Of a stretch of DNA of 64,000 nucleotides, positions 36,100 to 47,128 are shown piece after piece. The notes below the pieces were generated by a model. That model ran no database searches. It was not told where the DNA came from and saw nothing but the letters and a program-made list of their open reading frames with translations. A program made the position numbers and the translations under genes. Every line of letters begins with the position of its first letter. The stretch's first letter is position 1. Location of the stretch: NCBI RefSeq assembly GCF_015277895.1, contig NZ_CP063815.1:2170001-2234000 (forward strand), written 5' to 3'. The DNA comes from Microbacterium abyssi. GTDB taxonomy: Bacteria > Actinomycetota > Actinomycetes > Actinomycetales > Microbacteriaceae.

Positions 36100-37745
36100 C
36101 AGCCTGCGCCGCCCAGGGGCAGCGAGGCCCCGGGGATGGCTTCCAGCAGGCGCCGGGTGTACTCCTCCTGCGGGTTGCTGAAGATGTCGTCCACCGTGCC
36201 CTGCTCGACGATCCGGCCCTTCTCCATCACGCACACGAGATCCGCGGCGACGCGGACGACCGCGAGATCGTGCGTGATGAACAGGTACGTCAGGCCGAGG
36301 TCGCGCTGCAGATCGGAGAGCAGGTTGAGGATCTGGTCCTGAACCAGCACATCCAGGGCGGAGACCGCCTCGTCCAGCACGACGATGTCGGGCTTCAGCG
36401 CGAGAGCGCGTGCGATCGCGACGCGCTGACGTTGACCGCCGGACAGCTCGTTCGGGTATCGCCAGGCGAGCTCCTGCGGCAGCGCCACCTGCTCGAGAAG
36501 CTCGAGGGAGCGCCGATGCTGCTCATCGCGGGTGCCGATGCCGTGCACGTGCAGCGGCTCCGAGATGAGACTGCCGATGCTGCGCAGCGGGTCGAGGGAA
36601 CCGTACGGGTCCTGGAACACCGGCTGCATGCGCCGGCGCAGCTTGAACACCTCCGCACGCGACATCGTGCTGGTCGGCATCCCGTCGATGAAGATCTCAC
36701 CGTCGGTCGGCTTCTCCAGCTGCAGCAGCATCTTCGCGACGGTCGACTTCCCCGAGCCTGATTCGCCGACCAGTGCGAGGGTCTTACCCCGCGGGATCGA
36801 GAACGAGACCTCGTCGACCGCGCGGAAATGCTCATGGCGGAGCCCTCCGGTGCGGATCGAGAAGTCCTTCACGAGTTCGCGCACCTCGACCACGGCAGGA
36901 GCCGTCTCGGCCGGCGTCTCGACGGGACCGGCCGTGATACCGATGCGCTGGGAGGCCAGGCTCGGAGCGGCGGCGACGAGGCGCTGCGTGTACGGATGCC
37001 GGGGGTTGTTGAGGATCTCGGCGCTGGCACCCGCCTCGACGATCTCGCCCTGGTTCATCACGAGGATGCGGTCGGCACGCTCGGCAGCGAGGCCGAGGTC
37101 ATGCGTGATCAGCAGCACCGAGGTACCTCGCTCGGTCGTGAGCGACGCGAGGTGATCGAGGATCACGCGCTGCACCGTGACGTCGAGCGCGCTGGTGGGC
37201 TCATCGGCGATCAGCAGCTTCGGATCGGCGGCCAGACCGATGCCGATGAGCGCGCGCTGGCGCATCCCGCCGGAGAACTGGTGCGGGAACTGGTGCATGC
37301 GCCGGGCCGCGTCGCTGAGACCGGCCTGAACGAGCACCTCGACGGCGCGGTCGTTGACCTCGCGCCGTCCCTGCGCCAGCCCGTTGGCCTGCACGGCCTC
37401 CTTGACCTGGAAGCCGATCGACCACACCGGGTTGAGGTTCGACATCGGGTCCTGCGGGACGTAGCCGATCTCGCGTCCGCGGATCCGCTCCATCTCGCGT
37501 CGGCCGGCCTTGGCGAGATCCTTGCCACCCAAGGTGATGCTTCCGCCCGTCACTGTGCCGGTGCCCGGCAGCAGGTCGATGATCGCCGCAGCGGTCGTCG
37601 ACTTGCCGGAGCCGGACTCGCCGACGATGGCGAGCGTCTCTCCTTCGAGGATGTCGAAGCTCACGCCGTGCAGCACCTCGCGGGACTGCTTGCCGCTGCG
37701 GAAGGCGACCTTGAGGTCGCGGATGCTGAGAAGCGGTGCGCTCAT
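36099..37745 (-). CDS. Dipeptide/oligopeptide ABC transporter, fused double ATPase
   Basis: 548 residues containing two complete ABC domains of the DppD/DppF (OppD/OppF) type. Each has Walker A GESGSGKST (about residues 42 and 315); the signatures are FSGGMRQRALIG and LSGGQRQRVAIA, and the Walker B segments LLIADEPTSALD and IVVLDEAVSALD. The oligopeptide-specific C-terminal loop (NNPRHPYTQRL) is present in both halves. ATG overlaps the stop of the dppC-like gene (ATGA). It powers the importer encoded upstream. Confidence 0.94.
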   Translation of the reverse strand: MSAPLLSIRDLKVAFRSGKQSREVLHGVSFDILEGETLAIVGESGSGKSTTAAAIIDLLPGTGTVTGGSITLGGKDLAKAGRREMERIRGREIGYVPQDPMSNLNPVWSIGFQVKEAVQANGLAQGRREVNDRAVEVLVQAGLSDAARRMHQFPHQFSGGMRQRALIGIGLAADPKLLIADEPTSALDVTVQRVILDHLASLTTERGTSVLLITHDLGLAAERADRILVMNQGEIVEAGASAEILNNPRHPYTQRLVAAAPSLASQRIGITAGPVETPAETAPAVVEVRELVKDFSIRTGGLRHEHFRAVDEVSFSIPRGKTLALVGESGSGKSTVAKMLLQLEKPTDGEIFIDGMPTSTMSRAEVFKLRRRMQPVFQDPYGSLDPLRSIGSLISEPLHVHGIGTRDEQHRRSLELLEQVALPQELAWRYPNELSGGQRQRVAIARALALKPDIVVLDEAVSALDVLVQDQILNLLSDLQRDLGLTYLFITHDLAVVRVAADLVCVMEKGRIVEQGTVDDIFSNPQEEYTRRLLEAIPGASLPLGGAG

Positions 37746-38686
37746 CGCTGTGCCCTCGCCTTCGGGTCGACGGCGTCGCGCAGCAACTCGCCGAGAGTGA
37801 TGAATGCCAGCACTGTGAGCGTGAGCGCCAGTGATGGCCAGAACAGCGCCATCGGCGCAGTGCGGATGCTGGTCTGCGCCTGACTGATGTCGTTGCCCCA
37901 CGACATCGTGCTGCCGCCGAGGCCGACACCGAGGAACGACAGCACCGACTCGGCGACGATCGCAGCCGCGAGGCTTAGGGTCGCGACGACGATCACGGGC
38001 GCCATGGCGTTGGGCAGAACGTGTGAGATCAGCGTGCGGAAGCGTGAGAGACCGACGGCCTCGGCTCCCATCACGAAGTCCGACTGTTTGACGCGAAGCA
38101 CCTCCGCGCGCATGATCCTCGCGGTCGACGCCCAGGCGAATCCGCCGATGGCGAAGGCCAGGACGATCTCGTTGCGCACCGGCATCACCGACATCACGAC
38201 GATGGCGGCGATGATGTACGGGATGGTGAAGAAGATGTCACCGACGCGGGACAGCAGCGAGTCGAGCCAACCACCGTAGAAGCCCGCGAAGGCGCCCATG
38301 ACCATGCCGATGATCGTGCTGATGAGCGTGGCCAGCACGCCCACGACGACCGAGGTGCGCGTGCCCCAGATGATGCGCGAATACACGTCGCAGCCCTGGC
38401 GGGTGAATCCGAGCGGGTGACCCGCTTCCGGCCCGCCGTTGCTCTTCGGCAGGACGCAGCCGTTGTTCGGCGCGACGTTCGTGAACAGCCCCGGCCACAG
38501 GGAGACGACGACCACCAGCAGCACGAACGCCGCGGATATCCAGAACAGCGGACGGCGACGCAGATCGCGCCAGGCGTCCAGCCAGAGGTTGCTGCGCTTG
38601 GCATCGATGCGGACGACGTCGACCGGCACCGAGGTGGTGTCGACGGGGGCGACGTAGTGCTCTGCGGGCGCGTCAGGACGAGACAT
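37742..38686 (-). CDS. Peptide ABC transporter permease, DppC/OppC type
   Basis: 314 residues. A proline-rich cytosolic start, one helix near residue 45, then five helices; the coupling EAA-like loop (VMGAEAVGLSRFRTLISHVLPNA) is clear. The start at 38686 (MSRPDAPAEH) lies inside the end of the dppB-like gene, an overlap of 14 bases; longer reading upstream is in another gene's frame. Confidence 0.93.
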   Translation of the reverse strand: MSRPDAPAEHYVAPVDTTSVPVDVVRIDAKRSNLWLDAWRDLRRRPLFWISAAFVLLVVVVSLWPGLFTNVAPNNGCVLPKSNGGPEAGHPLGFTRQGCDVYSRIIWGTRTSVVVGVLATLISTIIGMVMGAFAGFYGGWLDSLLSRVGDIFFTIPYIIAAIVVMSVMPVRNEIVLAFAIGGFAWASTARIMRAEVLRVKQSDFVMGAEAVGLSRFRTLISHVLPNAMAPVIVVATLSLAAAIVAESVLSFLGVGLGGSTMSWGNDISQAQTSIRTAPMALFWPSLALTLTVLAFITLGELLRDAVDPKARAQR

Positions 38687-39605
38687 AGCGGATCCTCGGG
38701 TCGAGCAGGCCGTAGATAAGGTCCACGACGATGTTGATGAACACGTAGACGACGACGAACACCGTGACGAACGACACGACGGTCGGGTTCTCACCCCGGA
38801 TGATCGCCTGGTACAGCGTGTTGCCGACGCCCGGCACGTTGAAGATGCCCTCGGTGACGGTCGCACCGACCATCAGGATGCCGAACACGGTGCCGAGGTC
38901 GGTGATCATCGGGATCAGCGAGTTGCGCAGCACGTGCACGGGGATGACGCGCCCGCGCGGGAGGCCCTTGCTGTAGGCGGTGCGCACCCAGTCCTGCCCC
39001 AAGGTCTCGATCGTCGAGCTGCGCGTCAGGCGCATGCTCGTCGCATAGACGCTGACTCCCAGCACGATCGCGGGCAGCCAGAGATCGCCCCAGTCGTTGC
39101 GGGCGCCAACCGTGGGTCTGAACCAGCCGAGTTGCACGGCGAGGAAGTACTGCGCGAGGAACGCGAGCACGAAGATCGGCACCGCGACGAACACGAGCGC
39201 CACGACGAGCATCGAGTTGTCGAAGATCCCGCCCTTGCCGAGAGCGGAGAAGAGACCGATCACGATGGCGAGGACGAACGCGATGCCGACCGCCATCACT
39301 GCCAGACGCAGCGTGACAGGGAACGTGCGGGCCAGGATCTCGATCACGGGCTGGCCGGAGAAGCTGATGCCGAAGTCGAGCCGGAAGATGCCGGTGATGT
39401 AGTAGAAGTACTGCACGACGAACGGCTCATCGAGGTGGTACTGCTCGCGCAGTCGCTCGAGAAGAGCCGGGTTCGGCTGTCGGTCGCCGAACAGCGCGGC
39501 GATCGGGTCGCCGGGCATGGCGAAGACCATGAAATAGATCAGCAGGGTGGCGCCGAAGAACACCGGGATCGCCTGCAGGATCCGTCTGAGGATGTAAAGA
39601 GCCAT
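38673..39605 (-). CDS. Peptide ABC transporter permease, DppB/OppB type
   Basis: 310 residues with six helices. The N-terminus MALYILRRILQAIPVFFGATL and the GDP-like sequence MPGDPIAALFG are typical of DppB; the EAA-like loop is near TAYSKGLPRGRVIPVHVLRNS-type residues 200-220. The start at 39605 is chosen over 39635 from family alignment. It is separated from the upstream binding-protein gene by a strong hairpin. Confidence 0.93.
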   Translation of the reverse strand: MALYILRRILQAIPVFFGATLLIYFMVFAMPGDPIAALFGDRQPNPALLERLREQYHLDEPFVVQYFYYITGIFRLDFGISFSGQPVIEILARTFPVTLRLAVMAVGIAFVLAIVIGLFSALGKGGIFDNSMLVVALVFVAVPIFVLAFLAQYFLAVQLGWFRPTVGARNDWGDLWLPAIVLGVSVYATSMRLTRSSTIETLGQDWVRTAYSKGLPRGRVIPVHVLRNSLIPMITDLGTVFGILMVGATVTEGIFNVPGVGNTLYQAIIRGENPTVVSFVTVFVVVYVFINIVVDLIYGLLDPRIRYVSS

Positions 39606-39639
39606 CCTCGACCTCCCTTCGGGTAGGGGACGCACAGGA

Positions 39640-39673
39640 CGACGAGGCGGTGGTGTGCACCACCGCCTCGTCG
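39640..39673 (-). terminator. Intercistronic hairpin between binding-protein and permease genes
   Basis: A perfect 16-bp inverted repeat (CGACGAGGCGGTGGTG and its complement) with almost no loop sits 10 bases downstream of the binding-protein stop and 34 before the permease start, with no U-run. It probably stabilises the binding-protein mRNA or lets only some transcripts through, giving more binding protein than permease. Confidence 0.8.
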
Positions 39674-39683
39674 CCTGCCGGCG

Positions 39684-41312
39684 TCAGCCGATCTTGGTGA
39701 TCTGTTCGTACAGCGGGACGGAGTTCCAGCCGAACTGCACGTTGTCGACCGTCTCGCCGTAACCGCCGACCACGTTCGAGTACCACAGCGGCGTCGCGGG
39801 GAGGTCCTGCAGCAGAATCTCCTGCGCCTGCTGGAAGAGGCCGTTCGCCGCCTCCGGGTCGGTCTCCGAGATGCCCTGCGAGAGCAGGTCGTCGAACTCG
39901 GGGTTGGAGTAGTCTCCGTCGTTCGAACCGGCGTTGGTCGCGTAGAGCGGGCCGAGGAAGTTGTACAGTCCCGGGTAGTCGGCCTGCCAGCCGGTGCGGA
40001 ACGCGGTCTCGATCGTGCGATCAGTGACCAGGTCGCGCAGTTCCTGGAAGGTCGGGTAGGGAGCACCCGATGCCTCGATGCCCAGCGTGTTCTTGATCGA
40101 GTTCACAGTGGCGTCGACCCAGGCCTGGTGGCCGCCGTCGGCGTTGTAGCCGATCTGGAACTCGCCGCTCCACGGGCTGATCGCGTCAGCCTCTGCCCAC
40201 AGCTCCTTGGCCTTCTCGGGGTCGTACGCCAGAACCTCGGCGCCCTCGAGCGAGTCGGACCAGCCATCGATGACCGGCGAGGTGAAGTCGCTGGCAGGGG
40301 TGCGGGTGCCCTGGAAGATCACATCGGTGATCTCCTCGCGGTTGATCGCCATTGACAGCGCCTGACGGCGAAGCACGCCCTCGTCGCCACCGAAGTGCTC
40401 GAGGCGCTCGGGGATCGTGAACGACTGGAAGATCGCCGCAGGCTGGTTCACCGCGCGGTCGCCGAGATCGGATTCATACGATTCGAATGCCGAGTCCGGA
40501 ATGGCATCGAGCACGTCGAGCTCGCCCGCGAGCAGGTCGGCGTACGCGGAATCCTGTGAGGCGTAGAACTTGATGTTCAGTCCGCCGTTCACGGGGGTGC
40601 GCGGGCCGTCGTAGTCGGGGTTCGACACGAGGTTGATCCCGACGTCGTGCTGCCAGGCGCCTTCGCCCTCGAGCATGTACGGGCCGTTGCCGATCGGGCT
40701 CTCGCCGAACGCTTCGATGTCCTCGAAAGCGACGTCCGGCAGCGGGTAATAGGCCGAGTAGCCCAGGCGCTGAGCGAAGTCCGACGCCGGCTTGTTCAGC
40801 GCGATCGTGAACGTGTAGTCGTCGACCTGCTCAAGACCGGTCAGCTCGGAGTCTTCGTCGTAGCTGAAGCCCTCGATGTCCTCGAAGAAGTAGCTGGAGA
40901 GCTGCTCGTTCGAGGCGAGTGCGCCGTAGTTCCACGCCTTGATGAAGTTGTCTGCGGTGACCTCTTCACCATCGGTGAACTTCAGACCCTCGCGGATGGT
41001 GACGGTGAGGTTCTGCGGGTCCTCAACAGTGATGTCCACCGCGACATCGTTGAACACGGAGCCGTCTGCTGCGTAGCCGATGAGGCCCGCGAACATCGCG
41101 TCGAGGATCTTGCCGCCGCCGACCTCGTTGGTGTTGGTCGGGATCAGCGGGTTCTGCGGCTCGGAACCGTTCACCGAGATGATCGCCGAGGCGTCTCCCT
41201 CGGTGTCGCCTTCGCCGTTGCCGGTGTCATTGTTGCCTGCGCAGCCGACCAGCACCATCGCGCTGGCGGAGAGCAGACCGACCCCGGCCAGGGTGATCTT
41301 GTTTCGCTTCAT
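39684..41312 (-). CDS. Peptide ABC transporter substrate-binding lipoprotein (SBP family 5)
   Basis: 542 residues. Lipoprotein signal with lipobox LVGC, Cys24 being the acylated residue, then an acidic Gly/Asn/Glu linker (NNDTGNGEGDTEGD). The SBP_bac_5 domain follows: EPQNPLIPTNTNEV, LREGLKFTDGEEVTADNF-type core and YWKP-like segments near the middle. It captures oligopeptides or similar ligands outside the membrane for the permease pair. AGGAGG lies before the ATG. The promoter region (41375-41428) holds direct repeats and a palindrome. Confidence 0.95.
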   Translation of the reverse strand: MKRNKITLAGVGLLSASAMVLVGCAGNNDTGNGEGDTEGDASAIISVNGSEPQNPLIPTNTNEVGGGKILDAMFAGLIGYAADGSVFNDVAVDITVEDPQNLTVTIREGLKFTDGEEVTADNFIKAWNYGALASNEQLSSYFFEDIEGFSYDEDSELTGLEQVDDYTFTIALNKPASDFAQRLGYSAYYPLPDVAFEDIEAFGESPIGNGPYMLEGEGAWQHDVGINLVSNPDYDGPRTPVNGGLNIKFYASQDSAYADLLAGELDVLDAIPDSAFESYESDLGDRAVNQPAAIFQSFTIPERLEHFGGDEGVLRRQALSMAINREEITDVIFQGTRTPASDFTSPVIDGWSDSLEGAEVLAYDPEKAKELWAEADAISPWSGEFQIGYNADGGHQAWVDATVNSIKNTLGIEASGAPYPTFQELRDLVTDRTIETAFRTGWQADYPGLYNFLGPLYATNAGSNDGDYSNPEFDDLLSQGISETDPEAANGLFQQAQEILLQDLPATPLWYSNVVGGYGETVDNVQFGWNSVPLYEQITKIG

Positions 41313-41374
41313 TTTGGTGTCCTCCTGTGGACAGGTCCAGGGCGCGTCGGCTTCGGACGCACCGGATACACCAG

Positions 41375-41428
41375 AGGCTACGTGACGTTACAACGTCGCG
41401 ACAGCTCCGTTAATGAACCGTTACTGAC
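41375..41428 (-). promoter_or_regulatory. Promoter/operator region of the peptide ABC operon
   Basis: Minus strand: a -10 TAGCCT at 41380-41375; a palindrome GACGTT-AC-AACGTC (41384-41397) filling the spacer; then two tandem 11-base repeats (CCGTTAATGAA, CCGTTACTGAC on the plus strand, 41407-41428) directly upstream of the -35 position. The repeats recall 11-bp PhoP-type boxes of actinobacteria; the palindrome looks like a repressor site. Confidence 0.5.
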
Positions 41429-41470
41429 TCGCCACATCTCCGAAACAGCTGCGAGATGCGGCGGAAACGC

Positions 41471-41507
41471 CGACGCGCCCTGCTGCGCATGACAGCAGGG
41501 CGCGTCG
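41471..41507 (-). terminator. gcvP terminator
   Basis: CGACGCGCCCTGCTG pairs perfectly with its complement over a seven-base loop, 13 bases after the gcvP stop. Confidence 0.8.
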
Positions 41508-41520
41508 GAGCAGGCGGTTC

Positions 41521-44427
<2,907 letters not shown>

Positions 44428-44435
44428 GACGGCGA

Positions 44436-44813
44436 TCAACCCTCCGTCAGCGCGGTGTACGCGTCACGGTCCAGCAGCGCATCGGCCGCGCCGTCAGCGA
44501 TCGTCACCTTGATGAGCCAGCCGCCCTCGAAGGGCTCGGCATTCACGAGCGAGGGGTCGTCCACGACAGCGTCGTTGACCTCGACGACGGTGCCGGCCAG
44601 CGGCGCGTAGAGCTCGCCGACGGACTTGGTCGACTCGATCTCGCCGACGACGGAGCCCGCAGTGATCTCGGTGCCGACGGCGGGGAGTTCGACGAAGACG
44701 ACATCGCCCAGCTTGTCAGCGGCGTAGTCGGTGATGCCGACGGTCGCGGTGGCGCCGTCGATGGCGAGCCATTCGTGCTCGTCGGTGTACTTGAGGCTGC
44801 TGAGATCGGTCAT
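44436..44813 (-). CDS. gcvH: Glycine cleavage system H protein
   Basis: 125 residues. It carries the lipoyl arm that shuttles the aminomethyl group from P to T protein; the lipoylated residue is Lys63 in [14 protein letters not shown]-terminal YTDEHEWL and [12 protein letters not shown] are family marks. ATG overlaps the gcvT stop (ATGA), and its own stop lies at the gcvP start. Confidence 0.97.
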   Translation of the reverse strand: MTDLSSLKYTDEHEWLAIDGATATVGITDYAADKLGDVVFVELPAVGTEITAGSVVGEIESTKSVGELYAPLAGTVVEVNDAVVDDPSLVNAEPFEGGWLIKVTIADGAADALLDRDAYTALTEG

Positions 44814-45994
44814 TTCTTCCTCCGGTAGAAAGGCAGGGCGGTCACGGTTGCGGGAATCTTCGTCCCGCGCACATCCAGGTTGACGGTGGTTCCCGCTTCG
44901 GCGGATGCGGGGTCGATGTAGGCCATCGCGATGGGGTGGCCGAGCGTGGGGCTGAGCGCTCCGCTGGTGATCTCGCCGAGCACCGTGCCGTCGTCAGCGA
45001 CGACGGCGTAGCCGGCGCGGCCCGCGCGCTTCCCCTCGGCAGCGAGACCCACGAGGACACGGGCGTCGTCGTCGGGAGCGACGGCGAGCTTGCCGACGAA
45101 GTCGTCCTTGTCGGATGCCACGACCCGACCGAGTCCGGCCTGCGCGGGCTTCGTCTCGAGCGAGAGCTCGTGGCCGTACAGCGGCATGCCCGCCTCGAGG
45201 CGAAGCGTGTCACGGGCCGCGAGACCGGCCGGGACAAGTCCGTGCGGCGCGCCCGCGGCGAGCGCGGCATCCCAGAGGGCGGCGGCATCCTCGCTGCGGA
45301 CGAGCAGCTCGAAGCCGTCCTCGCCGGTGTACCCGGTGCGCGCGATGAGCAGCGGCGCACCGAGGAAGAGGGCATCGGCCCACGCGTAGTACTTCTGCTC
45401 GGACCACGGCGTGCCGACCTCGGTGATGCCGTCGATCGCGGCGACGATCGCCTCGGATGCCGGACCCTGCACAGCCAGCAGCGCGTAGGAATCTGAGACG
45501 TCCTCCACATCGACTCCTCGGTCGCCGAGGAAGCCCGCGAAACTGCGGTCTTCGCCCTCGGCGCGCGGGGGAAGTTCCCGCTCGAGCCGCGACGGGAAGG
45601 CTCGCACGCGGGAGGCGAGCGCCGAATCGACAAAGCCCCGATTACCGGCGTTCGAGATGATCAGGAAGCGGTCGTCAGCGAGGCGGTAGACGATGATGTC
45701 ATCGATGATGCCGCCGTCTTCGGCGAGGACGAGGGAGTACTTCGCCTTGCCGACAGTCATCGGGGAGATGCGTCCGGCGAGCGAGTAGTCGAGGAACTCG
45801 GCGGCGAAGTCGCCCGTGACGAGGAACTCGGCCATGTGCGAGATGTCGAAGAGTCCCGCCGCCTGCCGCACCGCGTGGTGCTCGGCGAGGTCGGACGTGT
45901 AGCGCACCGGCATCTGCCAGCCGCCGAAATCCGTGAAGGACGCACCGAGCGACTCGTGTCGTTCGCGCAGCGGGGTGTAGCGGGCCTCGGCCAT
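44810..45994 (-). CDS. gcvT: Aminomethyltransferase (glycine cleavage T protein)
   Basis: 394 residues, tetrahydrofolate-dependent release of the methylene group and ammonia. Motifs: [10 protein letters not shown] at the N-terminus, the catalytic Asp region in [20 protein letters not shown], and [21 protein letters not shown]. The start at 45994 is taken from the family; the longer frame reads into the riboswitch. First gene of the operon under a tandem glycine riboswitch. Confidence 0.97.
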   Translation of the reverse strand: MAEARYTPLRERHESLGASFTDFGGWQMPVRYTSDLAEHHAVRQAAGLFDISHMAEFLVTGDFAAEFLDYSLAGRISPMTVGKAKYSLVLAEDGGIIDDIIVYRLADDRFLIISNAGNRGFVDSALASRVRAFPSRLERELPPRAEGEDRSFAGFLGDRGVDVEDVSDSYALLAVQGPASEAIVAAIDGITEVGTPWSEQKYYAWADALFLGAPLLIARTGYTGEDGFELLVRSEDAAALWDAALAAGAPHGLVPAGLAARDTLRLEAGMPLYGHELSLETKPAQAGLGRVVASDKDDFVGKLAVAPDDDARVLVGLAAEGKRAGRAGYAVVADDGTVLGEITSGALSPTLGHPIAMAYIDPASAEAGTTVNLDVRGTKIPATVTALPFYRRKK

Positions 45995-46050
45995 GAAGTT
46001 CTCCCGTCGATCGGAAGGATGCCGTACGGAATGCACGGTATCCGAGAACT

Positions 46051-46240
46051 CCCCCTCTGTCATGGGCCTGAGAGTTTCGCGTCCCGGGCCTGTTGAGAGG
46101 TCGGGACGCTTTCACCGTCGGCGGATCCGTGGATCGCTTTCCAGAGTGGCCGGGCGTGCACGGTATGGGTACCTGAGAGATTGGCGGGGAGGCTTGCTCC
46201 TTCGGTGCCCGATCACGTTCATCGGGCTCTCCCGCGCAGG
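46051..46240 (-). promoter_or_regulatory. Tandem glycine riboswitch
   Basis: On the minus strand the first aptamer shows GCGGGAGAGCCC, CACCGAAGGAGCAAG and AATCTCTCAGG; the second shows CACTCTGGAAAGCG, CGACGGTGAAAGCG, AACTCTCAGGCCC and ends ACAGAGGGGGA. Both halves of the classical two-aptamer design are present upstream of gcvT. It fills most of the gap between gcvT and nrtR. The gcvT -10 is probably TATGCT (46276-46271). Confidence 0.95.
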
Positions 46241-46304
46241 TCATGCGGCCTGTGTTCACTTAGCGCTCCCAGCATACCGGCATGCCTGTTCTAAGCTCGA
46301 CGGC

Positions 46305-46970
46305 GTGGACGCATCCTCCGGAAGCTCCGACGCGATCCGCGTCGCCGTCTCGACCGTCATCTTCTCGCTGCGCGCCGGCGCGGACGGCGACCGACTGATG
46401 CTTCCCCTGGTCCGGCGGACGCGCGAGCCGCACCTGGACTCCTGGGCGCTGCCCGGCGGATGGCTCGATCCCGCCGAGGATCTGGATGCTGCGGCATCCC
46501 GCACGCTCGCCGAGACGACCGCCCTGAAACCGAGCTATCTCGAGCAGCTCTACACGTTCGGCGACGTCGACCGCTCCCCCACCCGCGTCGTCTCGATCGT
46601 CTACTGGGCGCTGCTGCGCTCCGATCTCGTCGACGCACAGCGGGCCGCCGCGGACGCCCCTGAGAATGTGGAGTGGTTCGACGTCGAAGACATGCCGATC
46701 CTCGCCTTCGACCACAACCGCATCGTCGAGTACGCGCTGTGGCGGCTGCGGAACAAGGTCGGGTACAGCTCGATCGGGGCCGGCCTGCTGCCGGATGAGT
46801 TCACGCTCACCGAGCTGCGCGAGGTGTATGAGGCCGTCCTCGGGCGGCGTCTGGATCCGTCGAACTTCCGCCGTCTGCTGGAGGGATCGGACGAGCTCGT
46901 GCCGACCGAGTCATTCCGCACCGGCAAGCATCGGCCTGCGCGCCTGTTCCGGCTTGCGGCTGAGACCTGA
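46305..46970 (+). CDS. nrtR: NrtR-type NUDIX transcriptional regulator of NAD synthesis
   Basis: 221 residues. The N-terminal NUDIX domain (LPGGWLDPAEDLDAAASRTLAETT) has a degenerate NUDIX box: the usual REExxEE helix reads RTLAETT, as in NrtR proteins that bind ADP-ribose but do not cut it. The C-terminal winged helix (FTLTELREVYEAVLGRRLDPSNFRR) is the NrtR DNA-binding domain. It lies next to nadABC and probably represses it. The GTG start follows a -10 TAAGCT by seven bases (leaderless); an in-frame extension upstream runs across the riboswitch and is not coding. Confidence 0.88.
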   Translation: MDASSGSSDAIRVAVSTVIFSLRAGADGDRLMLPLVRRTREPHLDSWALPGGWLDPAEDLDAAASRTLAETTALKPSYLEQLYTFGDVDRSPTRVVSIVYWALLRSDLVDAQRAAADAPENVEWFDVEDMPILAFDHNRIVEYALWRLRNKVGYSSIGAGLLPDEFTLTELREVYEAVLGRRLDPSNFRRLLEGSDELVPTESFRTGKHRPARLFRLAAET

Positions 46971-46978
46971 TTCGCCCC

Positions 46979-47035
46979 GCTGCGCTCGCTCAGCCCGTTT
47001 CGTCTCCGGCGCTCCGCGCCTGCGCTCAACGACCC
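46979..47035. repeat. Intergenic copy of the gcvP repeat element
   Basis: Same core as the gcvP copy (GCTCGCTCAGCCCGTTTCGTCT, shown in part) with a seven-base-longer middle, ending CGCTCAACGACCC. It lies in the nrtR-nadA gap. Confidence 0.75.
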
Positions 47036-47055
47036 GCGTTCGCGACGCCCGCACT

Positions 47056-47084
47056 TTGCACTTATGGTCAGCTCGACATAATCT
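47056..47084 (+). promoter_or_regulatory. nadA promoter with NrtR-like operator
   Basis: -35 TTGCAC and -10 TAATCT are exactly 17 bases apart. The spacer holds the palindrome TATG-N3-AGCT-N3-CATA (47063-47080). A second inverted copy of its core (GGTCAGCTCGACA versus TGTCGAGATGACC) lies downstream at 47101-47113, before the nadA start. Confidence 0.75.
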
Positions 47085-47128
47085 GGAATCGCACACTAAG
47101 TGTCGAGATGACCAGAAGGCGGCGCCCG

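Noticed and set aside
45993..46304. N-terminal extension of nrtR
   Set aside because: The in-frame codons run through the glycine riboswitch on the other strand and a leaderless promoter marks the GTG at 46305.
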